Part shown: one piece after another, positions 7,170 to 16,041 of the stretch | How the letters are laid out: the number at the start of each line of letters is the position of its first letter | Position numbering within the stretch: the first letter of the stretch is position 1 | From: JBBQLG01 sp964251665 | GTDB lineage: Bacteria; Bacteroidota; Bacteroidia; Cytophagales; Spirosomataceae | NCBI GenBank assembly: GCA_964251665.1 | Contig: CAXUKO010000006.1 | Location: forward strand, 186,001 to 250,000 | Direction of reading: 5' to 3' | Length of the DNA: 64,000 bases | The notes under the pieces: model-generated | Told to the model about the DNA's origin: nothing | The model's database searches: none | What the model saw: the letters and a program-made list of their open reading frames with translations, nothing else | Translations under genes and position numbers: made by a program

Positions 7170-8798
7170 ATGACTTACCTCACCTCGCACCTCGAACAGC
7201 TATTTCCAGCCGCAGCCCAGATTCCGGCTGAGTACCCCGTACCCGCCCTGCATCAGCGCGATTACCTCATCAACGGCGAAATGCGCCACTGGGACGGTCC
7301 AACCGTTGAAGTCGTGTCGCCCGTTTTTGTCCGAACAGAAGGTGGAACGCTGACACGTAAAGTAATCGGCAGCTATCCCGTTGCCACCGAGAAAGAATCG
7401 CTCGAAGCACTGGATGCCGCTGTTAATGCCTACAACAACGGCCGGGGCGAATGGCCCACTATGTCGGTAGCCGACCGGATACAGTGTATGCACAACTTCG
7501 TAGCGAAGATGCTGGAGCGCAAGGCCGAAGTGGTCAACCTGCTCATGTGGGAAATTGGTAAAACGCTGGCTGATTCGACCAAAGAGTTCGACCGAACCGT
7601 GACATACATTTACGATACCATCGACGCGTTTAAAGATCTCGACCGGGCCGGTTCGCGGTTTAAAATCACCGAAGGCGTTATTGGTCAGATTCGTCGGTCG
7701 CCATTGGGGGTGGTGCTGTGCATGGGACCGTTCAACTACCCGCTGAACGAAACCTACACGACGCTGATTCCGGCCATCCTCATGGGTAACACGGTGTTGT
7801 TTAAAACTCCCAAGCATGGTTCGCTGCTGCACTACCCGATGCTGGACGCGTTCCGGTCGTGCTTTCCCAAAGGCGTTGTGAATTCCATTTATGGCCGGGG
7901 TGCCAATGTGGTACCGGTGCTGATGCAGTCGGGGAAGGTAGATGTACTGACGCTGATCGGGTCGAGCCGCGTGGCTGACAGTCTGAAAAAGATGCATCCA
8001 AAATCAAACCGCCTGCGGGCCGTACTGGGGCTGGACGCCAAAAACGCCGGTATCATTCTGGCCGATGCCGACCTGGAACTGGCCGTGAAAGAGTGTCTGC
8101 TGGGTACGCTGTCGTTCAATGGGCAACGGTGTACGGCCATCAAAATCATTTACGTTCACCGCTCCGTGGCCGACCAGTTTCTATCCCGTTTTTCGGAGGA
8201 AGTGAACAAGCTGAAGCCGGGAATGCCGTGGGATAAAGGTGCACAGATAACGCCACTGCCCGAACCAACCAAACCGGCGTACCTGACTGAGTGCATCCGC
8301 GATGCCGTTGGGCAGGGGGCCAGCGTTGTTAACGAGGGAGGAGGGGCTGTGTCAGAGTCGCTGTTTTTTCCGGCGGTGGTTTACCCGGTGGCGCAGGGCA
8401 TGAAACTCTACCGCGAAGAGCAGTTCGGGCCGGTGATTCCGGTTGTTCCGTTCGATGACATTGAGGAGCCGATTAATTACATCATCACGTCCGACCACGG
8501 GCAACAGGTGAGCATTTTCGGTACCAACACCGAGCTGATCGCTGAACTGATCGACCCGCTGGTGAATCAGGTGAGCCGGGTGAATATCAACGCCCAGTGT
8601 CAGCGCGGGCCGGATACGTTTCCGTTCACCGGGCGTAAAGACTCCGCCGAGGGCACGCTATCGGTCGATGATGCCCTGCGGTCCTTCTCGATTTGTACTG
8701 TTGTGGCTACCAAGGATACTGACGCCAACAAGGCTATCCTGAATGACATTATCGGCGAACACAAGTCGGAGTTTCTGAGTACGAATTATATTTTGTAG
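7170..8798 (+). CDS. gapN: NADP-dependent non-phosphorylating glyceraldehyde-3-phosphate dehydrogenase
   Basis: 542 residues of the aldehyde dehydrogenase superfamily, longer than most ALDHs (about 480-500). It would oxidise glyceraldehyde 3-phosphate directly to 3-phosphoglycerate, making NADPH and bypassing the ATP-forming step of glycolysis. The nucleotide site motif GPFNYPLNET (about 187-196) and the catalytic Cys321 in SFNGQRCTAIK are typical, as is EEQFGPVIPV further on. The usual ELGGK segment reads GLDAKN (about 288-293), so the standard general-base Glu is not at its normal place; an Asp two positions later may serve. Assignment to GapN rather than another ALDH rests on overall similarity of the N-terminus and Cys region. 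A GACCTTTG box at 7102-7109 may be its promoter. Confidence 0.8.
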   Translation: MTYLTSHLEQLFPAAAQIPAEYPVPALHQRDYLINGEMRHWDGPTVEVVSPVFVRTEGGTLTRKVIGSYPVATEKESLEALDAAVNAYNNGRGEWPTMSVADRIQCMHNFVAKMLERKAEVVNLLMWEIGKTLADSTKEFDRTVTYIYDTIDAFKDLDRAGSRFKITEGVIGQIRRSPLGVVLCMGPFNYPLNETYTTLIPAILMGNTVLFKTPKHGSLLHYPMLDAFRSCFPKGVVNSIYGRGANVVPVLMQSGKVDVLTLIGSSRVADSLKKMHPKSNRLRAVLGLDAKNAGIILADADLELAVKECLLGTLSFNGQRCTAIKIIYVHRSVADQFLSRFSEEVNKLKPGMPWDKGAQITPLPEPTKPAYLTECIRDAVGQGASVVNEGGGAVSESLFFPAVVYPVAQGMKLYREEQFGPVIPVVPFDDIEEPINYIITSDHGQQVSIFGTNTELIAELIDPLVNQVSRVNINAQCQRGPDTFPFTGRKDSAEGTLSVDDALRSFSICTVVATKDTDANKAILNDIIGEHKSEFLSTNYIL

Positions 8799-8857
8799 GT
8801 AATGCTATATAGCACCGGGCAAGTGGTACCCTTCTAATTTAAATCCTGAATGTTGTC

Positions 8858-8967
8858 GGCGGTTGTAACCCGGACGTAGGCGTCCGGCGACGGCTGGTAT
8901 CTTAGCTACCAGTTACTACCGGTGGTGCGGCATTCCGACGTAGGCGTCCGGGCTACAACCCGCCGGC
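8858..8967. repeat. REP-like paired-hairpin element
   Basis: The two ends form an imperfect terminal inverted repeat of about 20 bases: CGGCGGTTGTAACCCGGAC and, reversed, CGGCGGGTTGTAGCCCGGAC. Inside each end is a short palindrome: CCGGACG-TAGG-CGTCCGG at the left and CCGACG-TAGG-CGTCCGG at the right. The middle has a third hairpin, CTGGTA / TACCAG. The unit lies between the convergent gapN and DUF2752 genes. The layout resembles REP/BIME-type elements that are spread by dedicated transposases. Confidence 0.65.
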
Positions 8968-9022
8968 CGAACCCGAATCATCTAAGCAATACTTTGGAAG
9001 AGTACTAACCCGGTGCCGTATA

Positions 9023-9385
9023 TTACAGGTTACGCCCGACCCAGAACGTGACAATCCCTGCCAGCACCAGCCAAATGGCGGGCAGGCCATATAGCCGCCG
9101 ACGCAGGGTTTCCCGCCCTGCCCAGGGTGGTCCGTATTCGAGGAAGAAACCCAGCAGCAAATACGGAAGCAGCAGCACCAGCAGCGGATTGATGCGCCAG
9201 GCGTCGGTAAGGTGGCCATGCAGCAGTTGGTGTGCCGCCCGTTGGGAGCCGCAGCCCGCGCATTCGTAGCCGGTTAACCAGCGGAACGGGCAGGGCGGAA
9301 AAAAATGGTGCCGGGCCGGATCAAAGCGGTAATACAGTACCGCCAGACCCAACACCGGCAACCAGAGCCAATGACGGCTTTTCAT
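9023..9385 (-). CDS. DUF2752 membrane protein
   Basis: 120 residues. The central motif GYECAGCGSQRAAH (about 43-56), flanked by 'FPPCPFRWLT', is the signature of DUF2752: three closely spaced cysteines (CPF..C..CG) followed by a helix and a second TM region. About three TM helices are predicted. Function is unknown. It starts eight bases after the stop of the GYF/CD225 gene on the same strand, a pairing common in Bacteroidota, so the two proteins probably act together at the inner membrane. Confidence 0.8.
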   Translation of the reverse strand: MKSRHWLWLPVLGLAVLYYRFDPARHHFFPPCPFRWLTGYECAGCGSQRAAHQLLHGHLTDAWRINPLLVLLLPYLLLGFFLEYGPPWAGRETLRRRLYGLPAIWLVLAGIVTFWVGRNL

Positions 9386-9393
9386 ACGGGTTG

Positions 9394-9960
9394 CTAGTAG
9401 CGATTACTGTTCAGCGCGGCCATAAACGCGGCTCCGAAGAACAACATATACAGCACCCAGCCCGCAATGGCAACGAAGAAACTGACCTTCGTCCATTTGC
9501 CCGCTTCGGCCGAGGCTTTCATGGCGCCATTGATGTCGCCGGAAGCATAAGCACTATCGACACGGGCGGCAAAGACGATGCCGGCAATGCCGAAGGGCAG
9601 ACAGCAGAATATGGTGGCCAGAATGGATTCGACCAGCCAGTTTTTGGGCTTGGGCGTTGAGGCAAAATACGCGCTCGCCGACTGAGCCGCCCCGGTGTTG
9701 GGTGGCTGATAACCAGGCGTTGGAGTAGAGACAGGTGTTGCTGGGGTGTAGGCAGGTGGTGTGGACGTCATCGGATCGACAACGGTACTCAGCCCGCCCT
9801 GAAACAGGGTGCTTAACTCCGGCACCTCACCCGCTTTGGTCCAGCCGGGCATACCTACGGCCCACACCAGCGTGTCGGGCATCAGGCCTTTCGTGCGTAA
9901 TTCGTCAAGACCGAACGGGCCTAATTGGGTGCTGCCATCCAGGTAATAGTACTGCTTCAT
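9394..9960 (-). CDS. GYF-domain and CD225/dispanin-type membrane protein
   Basis: 188 residues. Residues 1-50 form a GYF_2 domain (YYYLDGSTQLGPFGLDEL, then LVWAVGMPGW), which in other proteins binds proline-rich peptides. A proline/threonine-rich linker follows (about 60-95). The C-terminal part has a re-entrant or TM helix LATIFCCLPFGIAGIVFAA (about 113-131) and a final TM helix (about 160-182), the pattern of CD225/dispanin proteins. The two-cysteine CCLPFG motif is typical. No biochemical role is known for bacterial members. It is the upstream gene of a two-gene operon with the DUF2752 gene. Confidence 0.8.
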   Translation of the reverse strand: MKQYYYLDGSTQLGPFGLDELRTKGLMPDTLVWAVGMPGWTKAGEVPELSTLFQGGLSTVVDPMTSTPPAYTPATPVSTPTPGYQPPNTGAAQSASAYFASTPKPKNWLVESILATIFCCLPFGIAGIVFAARVDSAYASGDINGAMKASAEAGKWTKVSFFVAIAGWVLYMLFFGAAFMAALNSNRY

Positions 9961-10138
9961 AAAAATGGAATTGTAGGTAGAGAATAGGAGAGTGATTTAT
10001 CCGGCGAAAAATACATAAACTCCGGTCACAAAACCGCTCTTACGTCTTGTTTTTCAGACAGAATGATACAACGGTCATAAAACATACGAACTGGCGGATG
10101 GAGCCGGTGCTTATCGCCGATAGAGCGGTTTAAAAGCG

Positions 10139-10146
10139 TAATTTTG
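10139..10146 (+). promoter_or_regulatory. -7 box placed almost on the NFACT start codon
   Basis: TAATTTTG fits TAnnTTTG exactly and ends only four bases before the ATG at 10151. With the usual offset the transcript would begin at or within a few bases of the start codon, giving a leaderless or nearly leaderless message. No clear -33 box was found. Confidence 0.45.
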
Positions 10147-10150
10147 CCCC

Positions 10151-11749
10151 ATGCACACCAATTTCTATTTTCTGCGGCAGCTAGCCCCGGCCCTCGAGAT
10201 CAACATCACCGGCCTGCGGTTTATGGAGTGCTACAGTCAGGACCGCGACGAACTGGTGCTGGTGTTCGCTCAGGCGCGGGGTAAAAACAACTACTATAAA
10301 CCCTTCTACATCAAAGCTACCGTCCGGCCCGACTTTTCGGGGTTGTTATTTCCCGAAAGCGTGCAACGCGCCCGCACCAACAGCGTTGAGTTGTTTGACG
10401 AAATAACGGGGGGAGAAGAGGGTGCTGGCAGGGCGGTCATTGGCGTGCGGTCGTTTTTAAACGAACGGTGCCTCGCGATTCTGCTGGAAGACGGGTATAC
10501 GCTCCTGTTCAAGTTTTTCGGCAATCGGCCTAATTTTCTGGTCTTCCATGAAAACGCCGTGATGGACCTGTTCAACCATAAACTCGCGGGCGATCACAAC
10601 GTAGTGCTGGATGCCCTCGACCGGCCTATCGACCAGTCGTACGAAGCGTTCGAGCGGGCCGGTTATGACCATAAGAAACTGTTTCCGACGTTTGGTAAAG
10701 TCGTGAATACTTACCTCACCGAACACGGCATAGGGGACAAAGCACCGGTCGAAAAATGGGCGTTACTGCAACATACGCTCCGACAACTCGAAGCCCCGCG
10801 CTACTACATCACCCGCATCGAACATCGTCCCACGTTGTCATTGCTGAATATTGGTCAGGATGATCCGTACCGAAAAGAGTTTACCGAACCCATCGAAGCC
10901 GCCAACCGGTTCTTCATCAGCTTTAACGGGCTGAACACGTTCGAGAAGGAAAAGGGCGATGTGCTGCGGCTGTTGGACAAGCGGCTCAAACGCGCCGAGA
11001 GCCTGATCGAAGCCAATTTACAGCGGCTCATTAAGCGGGAAGAAGGTGCCAGTCACGAAGAAATGGGCCATATTCTGATGGCCAGTATGCACGAAATACC
11101 CGAACGGGCCGAGCAGATTACGCTGACGGATTTCTACCGCGATCAGCCGATCACGATTAAACTGAAACCGGACCTGAATCCGCAGAAAAACGCCGAAAAT
11201 TACTACCGGAAGGCGAAAAACGAGAAGATCGAAGCGGAGCACCTGCATGGGCAAATCGCAATGCGGGAGACGGAAATTGAGCAGACACGCCAGCACCGGA
11301 CGGCCATTGAAGGCATAGAATCGCTGAAGGCGCTGCGGAAGTATGTTAAGCTGCACGGCTTACTGACCGACGCGCCGGTGGACGATCCAACGCAGTTATT
11401 CAAGCAGGTCGATTTTCAGGGATATCGCATCCTGATCGGGCGAAACGCGAAGAATAATGACCTGCTCACGCAGCGGTTCAGTTATAAAGACGATCTGTGG
11501 ATGCACGCCCGCGATGTGTCAGGGTCGCACGTACTGGTGAAGTTTCAGGCGGGGAAACCCTTTCCTAAAACCGTCATCGAGCGGGCGGCCGAACTGGCTG
11601 CCTGGTACTCTAAGCGCCGGACAGATTCGCTATGTCCGGTTATTGTAACGCCCAAAAAATACGTCCGCAAGCCCAAAGGGCTGGCCGAAGGGCAAGTCGT
11701 AGTGGAGAAAGAAGACGTAGTGATGGTCGTCCCGCGTGGGGAGGGATGA
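10151..11749 (+). CDS. NFACT-domain protein, RqcH/Rqc2-like
   Basis: 532 residues. The N-terminus MHTNFYFLRQLAPAL fixes the start. Residues 1-200 resemble the NFACT-N domain, a long charged helical region (about 265-400, rich in E/K/R) forms the coiled-coil arm, and residues 430-525 form the NFACT-R domain (ILIGRNAKNNDLLTQRF, DDLWMHARDVSGSHVLVK, CPVIVTPKKYVRKPKG). Relatives bind the large ribosomal subunit after splitting of stalled ribosomes and add alanine tails to the nascent chain. Bacteroidota members are more divergent than Bacillus RqcH, and I could not find the N-terminal D-R pair important there, so tailing activity is uncertain. The stop codon lies within the left arm of a long inverted repeat. 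Confidence 0.75.
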   Translation: MHTNFYFLRQLAPALEINITGLRFMECYSQDRDELVLVFAQARGKNNYYKPFYIKATVRPDFSGLLFPESVQRARTNSVELFDEITGGEEGAGRAVIGVRSFLNERCLAILLEDGYTLLFKFFGNRPNFLVFHENAVMDLFNHKLAGDHNVVLDALDRPIDQSYEAFERAGYDHKKLFPTFGKVVNTYLTEHGIGDKAPVEKWALLQHTLRQLEAPRYYITRIEHRPTLSLLNIGQDDPYRKEFTEPIEAANRFFISFNGLNTFEKEKGDVLRLLDKRLKRAESLIEANLQRLIKREEGASHEEMGHILMASMHEIPERAEQITLTDFYRDQPITIKLKPDLNPQKNAENYYRKAKNEKIEAEHLHGQIAMRETEIEQTRQHRTAIEGIESLKALRKYVKLHGLLTDAPVDDPTQLFKQVDFQGYRILIGRNAKNNDLLTQRFSYKDDLWMHARDVSGSHVLVKFQAGKPFPKTVIERAAELAAWYSKRRTDSLCPVIVTPKKYVRKPKGLAEGQVVVEKEDVVMVVPRGEG

Positions 11750-11825
11750 TTGAATAATTGAGGGATTGAATGATTGAATAAACTGTATTCCAACTCATTC
11801 AATCCCTCAATTATTCAATCATCCC
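11743..11825. terminator. Long perfect inverted repeat between convergent genes, probable bidirectional terminator
   Basis: Two perfect 31-base arms (11743-11773 and 11795-11825) surround a 21-base loop. The arms are built from near-repeats of TGATTGAAT and AATTGAGGG. The left arm contains the stop codon of the NFACT gene and the right arm ends one base before the stop of the glycosyltransferase gene. Both transcripts would end in a very stable stem. Confidence 0.7.
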
Positions 11826-11826
11826 T

Positions 11827-13041
11827 TCACTCATTAATTGTGAGGTGCAATTGCGCCTGCATAAGTTTGCTCATATCCTGCCAGGTTTTATCCCACGAGT
11901 TTTCGGTCAGGAACTGATCAATAGCCGTCCAGTTATTCGGGTGTTTTTTAGAAAGGGCCAGCTCAATAGCTTTTTCAAACGCTTCGGCCGTATCGGCGAT
12001 CTGCGCAAAATCCTGACTGCCATAGGTGCGTACCACATCCCGAATTGGGGTAGATACCACCGGTAAACCAGCGGCCAGATACTCCGGCGTTTTGGTCGGG
12101 CTGATAAATTTCGTTGAATCGTTCATCGCGAAGGGCAGCATTGCTACATCCCAGTTACTGAAGTAAGCAGGCAGGTCCTGATACGATTTCATACCCAGAT
12201 AATGCACGTTATCGCCCTTAGGTAAACTGGCCGGATCGACTTTCACGACGGGACCAATGAGCACAAACTGCCACTCAGGCCGACGGCGGGCCAGTTCAGC
12301 AACCAATTCGCGGTCAAACCGTTCGTCAATCACACCGCTGAACCCAATGCGGGGATGCCTGATGGCCGCCTGATCAGCGGGGTCAGCCTGTGGTGTGCGG
12401 GCCTGGGCAAAGTGCTTGTATTCGATGCTGCTCGGAAAGGCAAACACGCGGGGGTGCCGGTTCTGTTTGGCTTCGTAAAGGCTATAACCACCCGTGAAGA
12501 CCACATCGGCCCGCCGGATAAGTTCGCGCTCCTGTTCCAGCAGTTTAGGCGGTGCCCCCCAGAAAGCCGACAGTTCATCCATGCAGTCGTACACGGTCAG
12601 CCGGGGCTTGAGGTGGTCGCTGAAAAGCATGGCCATGGGCGTATAATACCAGGCCGCAAAGTTAGTAATGCCTTCGCGTTCAATGAGTTCATCGACAACG
12701 TGGCGCTGGGCCGCCAGTGTATTATCGGGCGACGTGCCATGCAGAAAATGGGGAACTACAACCGTAAGTGTATCGGTCACCTTACGCACTTCAACCCGTT
12801 TTTCGTTCCCCCAGATAGGTTCTTCGATAAACCAGATGCGGTGTTGGTTACTGGCACGGCTCAGAAGGTGCTGCGGCCGCTGGTAAACAAAATTCCAGCG
12901 CAGGTGCGAAAAACAAATCAGGTCACGGACGCGCTCGGCATCGGCCTGACGAGGTCGGGGTGGCTGTACCACCGTGACGGGCTTGCGTTGAATTTCCTGA
13001 GTAGAGGCCGCAGCCGAAATTGAGTCGTCCTGTATCTTCAT
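11827..13041 (-). CDS. Glycosyltransferase, GT-B fold (group 1 type)
   Basis: 404 residues. After a basic, probably disordered leader of about 38 residues, the N-terminal domain starts with RDLICFSHLRWNFVYQRPQH, a form common in cytoplasmic sugar transferases of this class. Acidic YDCMDELSAFWG (about 178-189) and the C-terminal donor-site stretch FISPTKTPEYLAAGLPVVST (about 325-344, with the E of the EX7E-type motif) support a GT-B retaining enzyme. The product is probably a cell-surface glycan, but donor and acceptor cannot be read. It is not linked to other polysaccharide genes here. A 396-base gap lies upstream. Confidence 0.75.
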   Translation of the reverse strand: MKIQDDSISAAASTQEIQRKPVTVVQPPRPRQADAERVRDLICFSHLRWNFVYQRPQHLLSRASNQHRIWFIEEPIWGNEKRVEVRKVTDTLTVVVPHFLHGTSPDNTLAAQRHVVDELIEREGITNFAAWYYTPMAMLFSDHLKPRLTVYDCMDELSAFWGAPPKLLEQERELIRRADVVFTGGYSLYEAKQNRHPRVFAFPSSIEYKHFAQARTPQADPADQAAIRHPRIGFSGVIDERFDRELVAELARRRPEWQFVLIGPVVKVDPASLPKGDNVHYLGMKSYQDLPAYFSNWDVAMLPFAMNDSTKFISPTKTPEYLAAGLPVVSTPIRDVVRTYGSQDFAQIADTAEAFEKAIELALSKKHPNNWTAIDQFLTENSWDKTWQDMSKLMQAQLHLTINE

Positions 13042-13437
13042 ATATGCGTCGATGTGTAAGAATTAAACTAATAACAAGCTGATCAGCCGCCATCCGACAT
13101 AGCTATGCTGCACGTACAGATCAGGTACGTTCGGATGAAAATTCCGTTGGAATAGTAAGATCGCCGGTTTGCTGACGTCAACAACCGACTCGGACTCCGG
13201 CTTAACTGGGGACTATCGAACCACGTTCAAACGCTGCTACGCCCCGCCACACGTAAACAATAACAGCTTACCCCGCCGTATTGTTACCGGTTAATTGATC
13301 AGTAGAAAGAGAAGGGAATAACTTGGCTTGTTAATAATCGCCTGTTTATAAGCTGATTATCATTTAATTACCTAAAATATGCGCCAACATTGCTGTTAGA
13401 TTTAACCCGATTTTATTGAGTAAATGGCCCCGGTAAC
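13042..13437. other. 396-base intergenic gap, no gene recognised
   Basis: This gap holds the 5' region of the glycosyltransferase gene and the 3' flank of the histidine kinase, both on the minus strand. It is AT-rich towards the kinase side. No ORF with recognisable coding character, no tRNA and no strong hairpin with a T-run were found. Confidence 0.5.
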
Positions 13438-15360
13438 TTAATCGACAGGGAGCCAGACTATAAACGTTGCTCCCTGACCGGGCTGACTGCGGGCTGTGAT
13501 AGCTCCGCCATGCAGTTCAACTATTTTTTTGCAGATAGCCAGGCCGATACCCGTACCCTCATATTGGCTCTGGCGGTGCAGCCGTTGAAAAACGGTAAAA
13601 ATCCGGTCCAGATGCTTCTCTTCGAAGCCTATCCCCGTATCCGTAATACGGATTTCAGCGCATTGACTAACGGTCGGCAACAGTTCGGGATGACTCACGA
13701 TTTGGCCGGTAATGCCTATACGCAGGTCCCGGCCCGGCTGGTGAAATTTAAGGGCGTTCCCGATTATGTTTTCAAACAGATTGCGCAGCAGCTCCGTATC
13801 CCCGATCACAACGGGAAGTGTGCCCACGGTTATCCCGGCCTGACCCTCCCGGATGGTATCATCAAAGCGAGTCAGCACGTCGGCGAGCAGGGCGGTCAGC
13901 GGTACCGGTTTGTGGGTGGGCAGGTGGCTGGTGACCTGCGCGTAGGCCAGTAAATCCTGCACTAACAGGCGCATACGGCCAGCGGCATGCTGCATTCGGC
14001 GGATCATTGCCGCTGCGGATTCGCTCAGTTCATGGGAGAATTCCTGCTCAAGCGCATCACCGAAGGAAACAATTTTGCGCAGGGGCTCCTGCAAATCATG
14101 GCTGGCTACGTAAGCAAACTGCTCTAAATTTTCGTTGGAACGACGCAGTTCCAGTACCAGACTTTCGAGTTGCTGCTGCGCCTGTTTGCTGTCGGTAATA
14201 TTGGTATAGGAAATTACCAGACCATCGTTGAGTTTGGCTACGGAGAGCGCAAAATGCTTGTCAAAACCATCTTCCTTATAGTGCGTCTCGAACTGGTTGG
14301 AAATGCCGGTTTCCAGTACGCGCATATAAATTGGCCAGAGGGTAGTGTTTTTAAAACCGGGCAGAACGGTAAGCAGCCGCTGACCAACAATCTGTTCACG
14401 GGTTAAACCAAGGCCATTCAGCAAAGCCTGACTGGCTTCGATGTACAGGTAATCAACCAGCCGGCCATCAGTATCACGAACGGCCTCAAAAACGGACAGG
14501 CCACTTTGAATGGTGTTGAGGATACCATCGAGGAGCCGGGCCTGATGTTCAAGTTCATCAATTGAGGCTTTTTCCTCCGTAATATCATTCAGCGAGACTA
14601 ATAACCCGTCCTCAATCCGGGTCAGCGTGATGTCTAACCACATGTCATGGGAAGTCACGTACTCTTCGTGCCGGATTGGTTCGCCGTAATTCATTACATC
14701 ACGCAGCCGGTCCATGCGGGGGAGCGTTACCGGGTATAGCCTGCTGAGGGGCATACCGGTAAAAAAATCGGCCTGTAGTCCGGTCATTACCTCAAACAGC
14801 CGGTTCACCAGACTAACCTGAAAGTCAATAATTTCTCCCCGGCCATCGCGAACTGCGTCGAACAGAACGACGGCATGGGGCGAATTATTGATAATGTTAC
14901 TCAGACGGGTGGTTTGCCGATGCAGTGCCTGCGTCGAATTGGGATCGTTGGTATTATGAACGTACGAAAGCAGCAGGCCGTCGCCAAGGGGGAGTATCGC
15001 CATCCGGCCGCTGGCGTTAAAGCCGTCGGCGGCATACATGTCTTTGAACTGTTGGGGACCCTGCGTTTCAACCACCTCAATAAAAGCCCGCCACATGGCC
15101 AGTGGCCGGATAGACGGAAAATACGTGGTGACCAGCTGACCAACTAAATCGGAAGGTAAACCCGGCCGGTCGCGGACAATATCACGACGGGCCACTTCAT
15201 TCACGAACCGGTAGCGAAAGTCAACAATAGTCCCTGTAGCTGAATCGCGCACTGGGTCCAGGCCAATAAGTCCACCGGGTGTGTGCTGAAACAGGTGCTG
15301 CCAAAGAGCAGCCTGCTCGTCGGGCGGGAGCAAATGAGGTGCGGTAATGGAAGCGTTCAT
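13438..15360 (-). CDS. PAS-domain sensor histidine kinase
   Basis: 640 residues with no TM helix, so probably cytoplasmic. Three PAS-like segments are visible (about 18-132, 153-262 and 275-392); each has the opening 'G(L/V).(L/F)(D/E).VRD..G.(I/L)(V/I)D(F/Y)' pattern and a 'DGLL(L/V)S' end. The HisKA phosphoacceptor His421 lies in FAYVASHDLQEPLRKI. The HATPase domain shows the N box NLFENIIGNALKFHQPG, the G1 box ITDTGIGFE, and GTGIGLAICKKIVELHGG. It would phosphorylate a response regulator in answer to a small ligand or redox signal; no regulator gene is adjacent. The three similar PAS units suggest internal duplication. Confidence 0.9.
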   Translation of the reverse strand: MNASITAPHLLPPDEQAALWQHLFQHTPGGLIGLDPVRDSATGTIVDFRYRFVNEVARRDIVRDRPGLPSDLVGQLVTTYFPSIRPLAMWRAFIEVVETQGPQQFKDMYAADGFNASGRMAILPLGDGLLLSYVHNTNDPNSTQALHRQTTRLSNIINNSPHAVVLFDAVRDGRGEIIDFQVSLVNRLFEVMTGLQADFFTGMPLSRLYPVTLPRMDRLRDVMNYGEPIRHEEYVTSHDMWLDITLTRIEDGLLVSLNDITEEKASIDELEHQARLLDGILNTIQSGLSVFEAVRDTDGRLVDYLYIEASQALLNGLGLTREQIVGQRLLTVLPGFKNTTLWPIYMRVLETGISNQFETHYKEDGFDKHFALSVAKLNDGLVISYTNITDSKQAQQQLESLVLELRRSNENLEQFAYVASHDLQEPLRKIVSFGDALEQEFSHELSESAAAMIRRMQHAAGRMRLLVQDLLAYAQVTSHLPTHKPVPLTALLADVLTRFDDTIREGQAGITVGTLPVVIGDTELLRNLFENIIGNALKFHQPGRDLRIGITGQIVSHPELLPTVSQCAEIRITDTGIGFEEKHLDRIFTVFQRLHRQSQYEGTGIGLAICKKIVELHGGAITARSQPGQGATFIVWLPVD

Positions 15361-15453
15361 ATCAAGTTACGGGTAAGCAACGTAAATCTACATAACGCTT
15401 GCTCGCTAACAGACAGGTAACCAGTTGTTTTTCGCTAAAATTAGTGTGAACGG

Positions 15454-15906
15454 TTAAATTTTCTTTTGTTCGTTCAGCTCAAGCAGATACCCGTCCGGGT
15501 CAGCGAAGTAAATCTGCGTAACGCCATCGAACCGTACCTGCTTATGAAAGGTAATGTGATGCGCCGTTAAAAACTGTTCTGATTTTGCAATGTCGCCAAC
15601 GAACAGCGCAATATGACCGCCGTTCCGGTCGTGTACGATGGTCTCCGTCCGGCCATCGAGGAGGTGAATCATTTGCCCATCGCCAATGTCGAACCAGGCC
15701 CGGGTTGTTTTCAGGTTATCAGGCACCGGAATTGGTTTCAGCCCTACAATATCCCGGTAAAAAGCCGCACTCGCTGGAATATCCTTAACATGCAGCGCTA
15801 CGTGGTTGTGGCGGATAACCCCGAGTGAGGTCGGCGCAGACTGAGCCTGTGCCGATGTGCTGAAACCGGCGAAGCCTAAAAACAAAGCCAGAATAAAAGT
15901 TTTCAT
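15454..15906 (-). CDS. Secreted VOC-family (glyoxalase-like) protein
   Basis: 150 residues with a signal peptide (MKTFILALFLGFAGFSTSAQA, cleavage about residue 21). The mature part has the two beta-alpha-beta-beta-beta units of vicinal oxygen chelate proteins: HNHVALHVKDIPASAAFYRD (about 34-53) and HIALFVGDIAKSEQFL (about 98-113), ending in YFADPDGYLLELNEQ. His36, His98 and Glu144 are candidate metal ligands. Family members include glyoxalases, dioxygenases and binding proteins, so the substrate is unknown. A periplasmic location is unusual for a glyoxalase and argues against methylglyoxal detoxification. It is monocistronic. Confidence 0.75.
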   Translation of the reverse strand: MKTFILALFLGFAGFSTSAQAQSAPTSLGVIRHNHVALHVKDIPASAAFYRDIVGLKPIPVPDNLKTTRAWFDIGDGQMIHLLDGRTETIVHDRNGGHIALFVGDIAKSEQFLTAHHITFHKQVRFDGVTQIYFADPDGYLLELNEQKKI

Positions 15907-16041
15907 GGAATTAGTCAGAAATATCTAAGAAAAGCTAAAGTTAGCCATTCATACGCTTCCTCAAAAATTTAAGCACTTAATGCATTTCCCGACTAACTTG
16001 GGTGCTTAAACTAAATCATTCGTTCCTAAACGGTTAGCTTC

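Noticed and set aside
12355..13023. A 222-residue plus-strand frame inside the glycosyltransferase gene
   Set aside because: Antisense to recognised GT-B motifs and without coding pattern.
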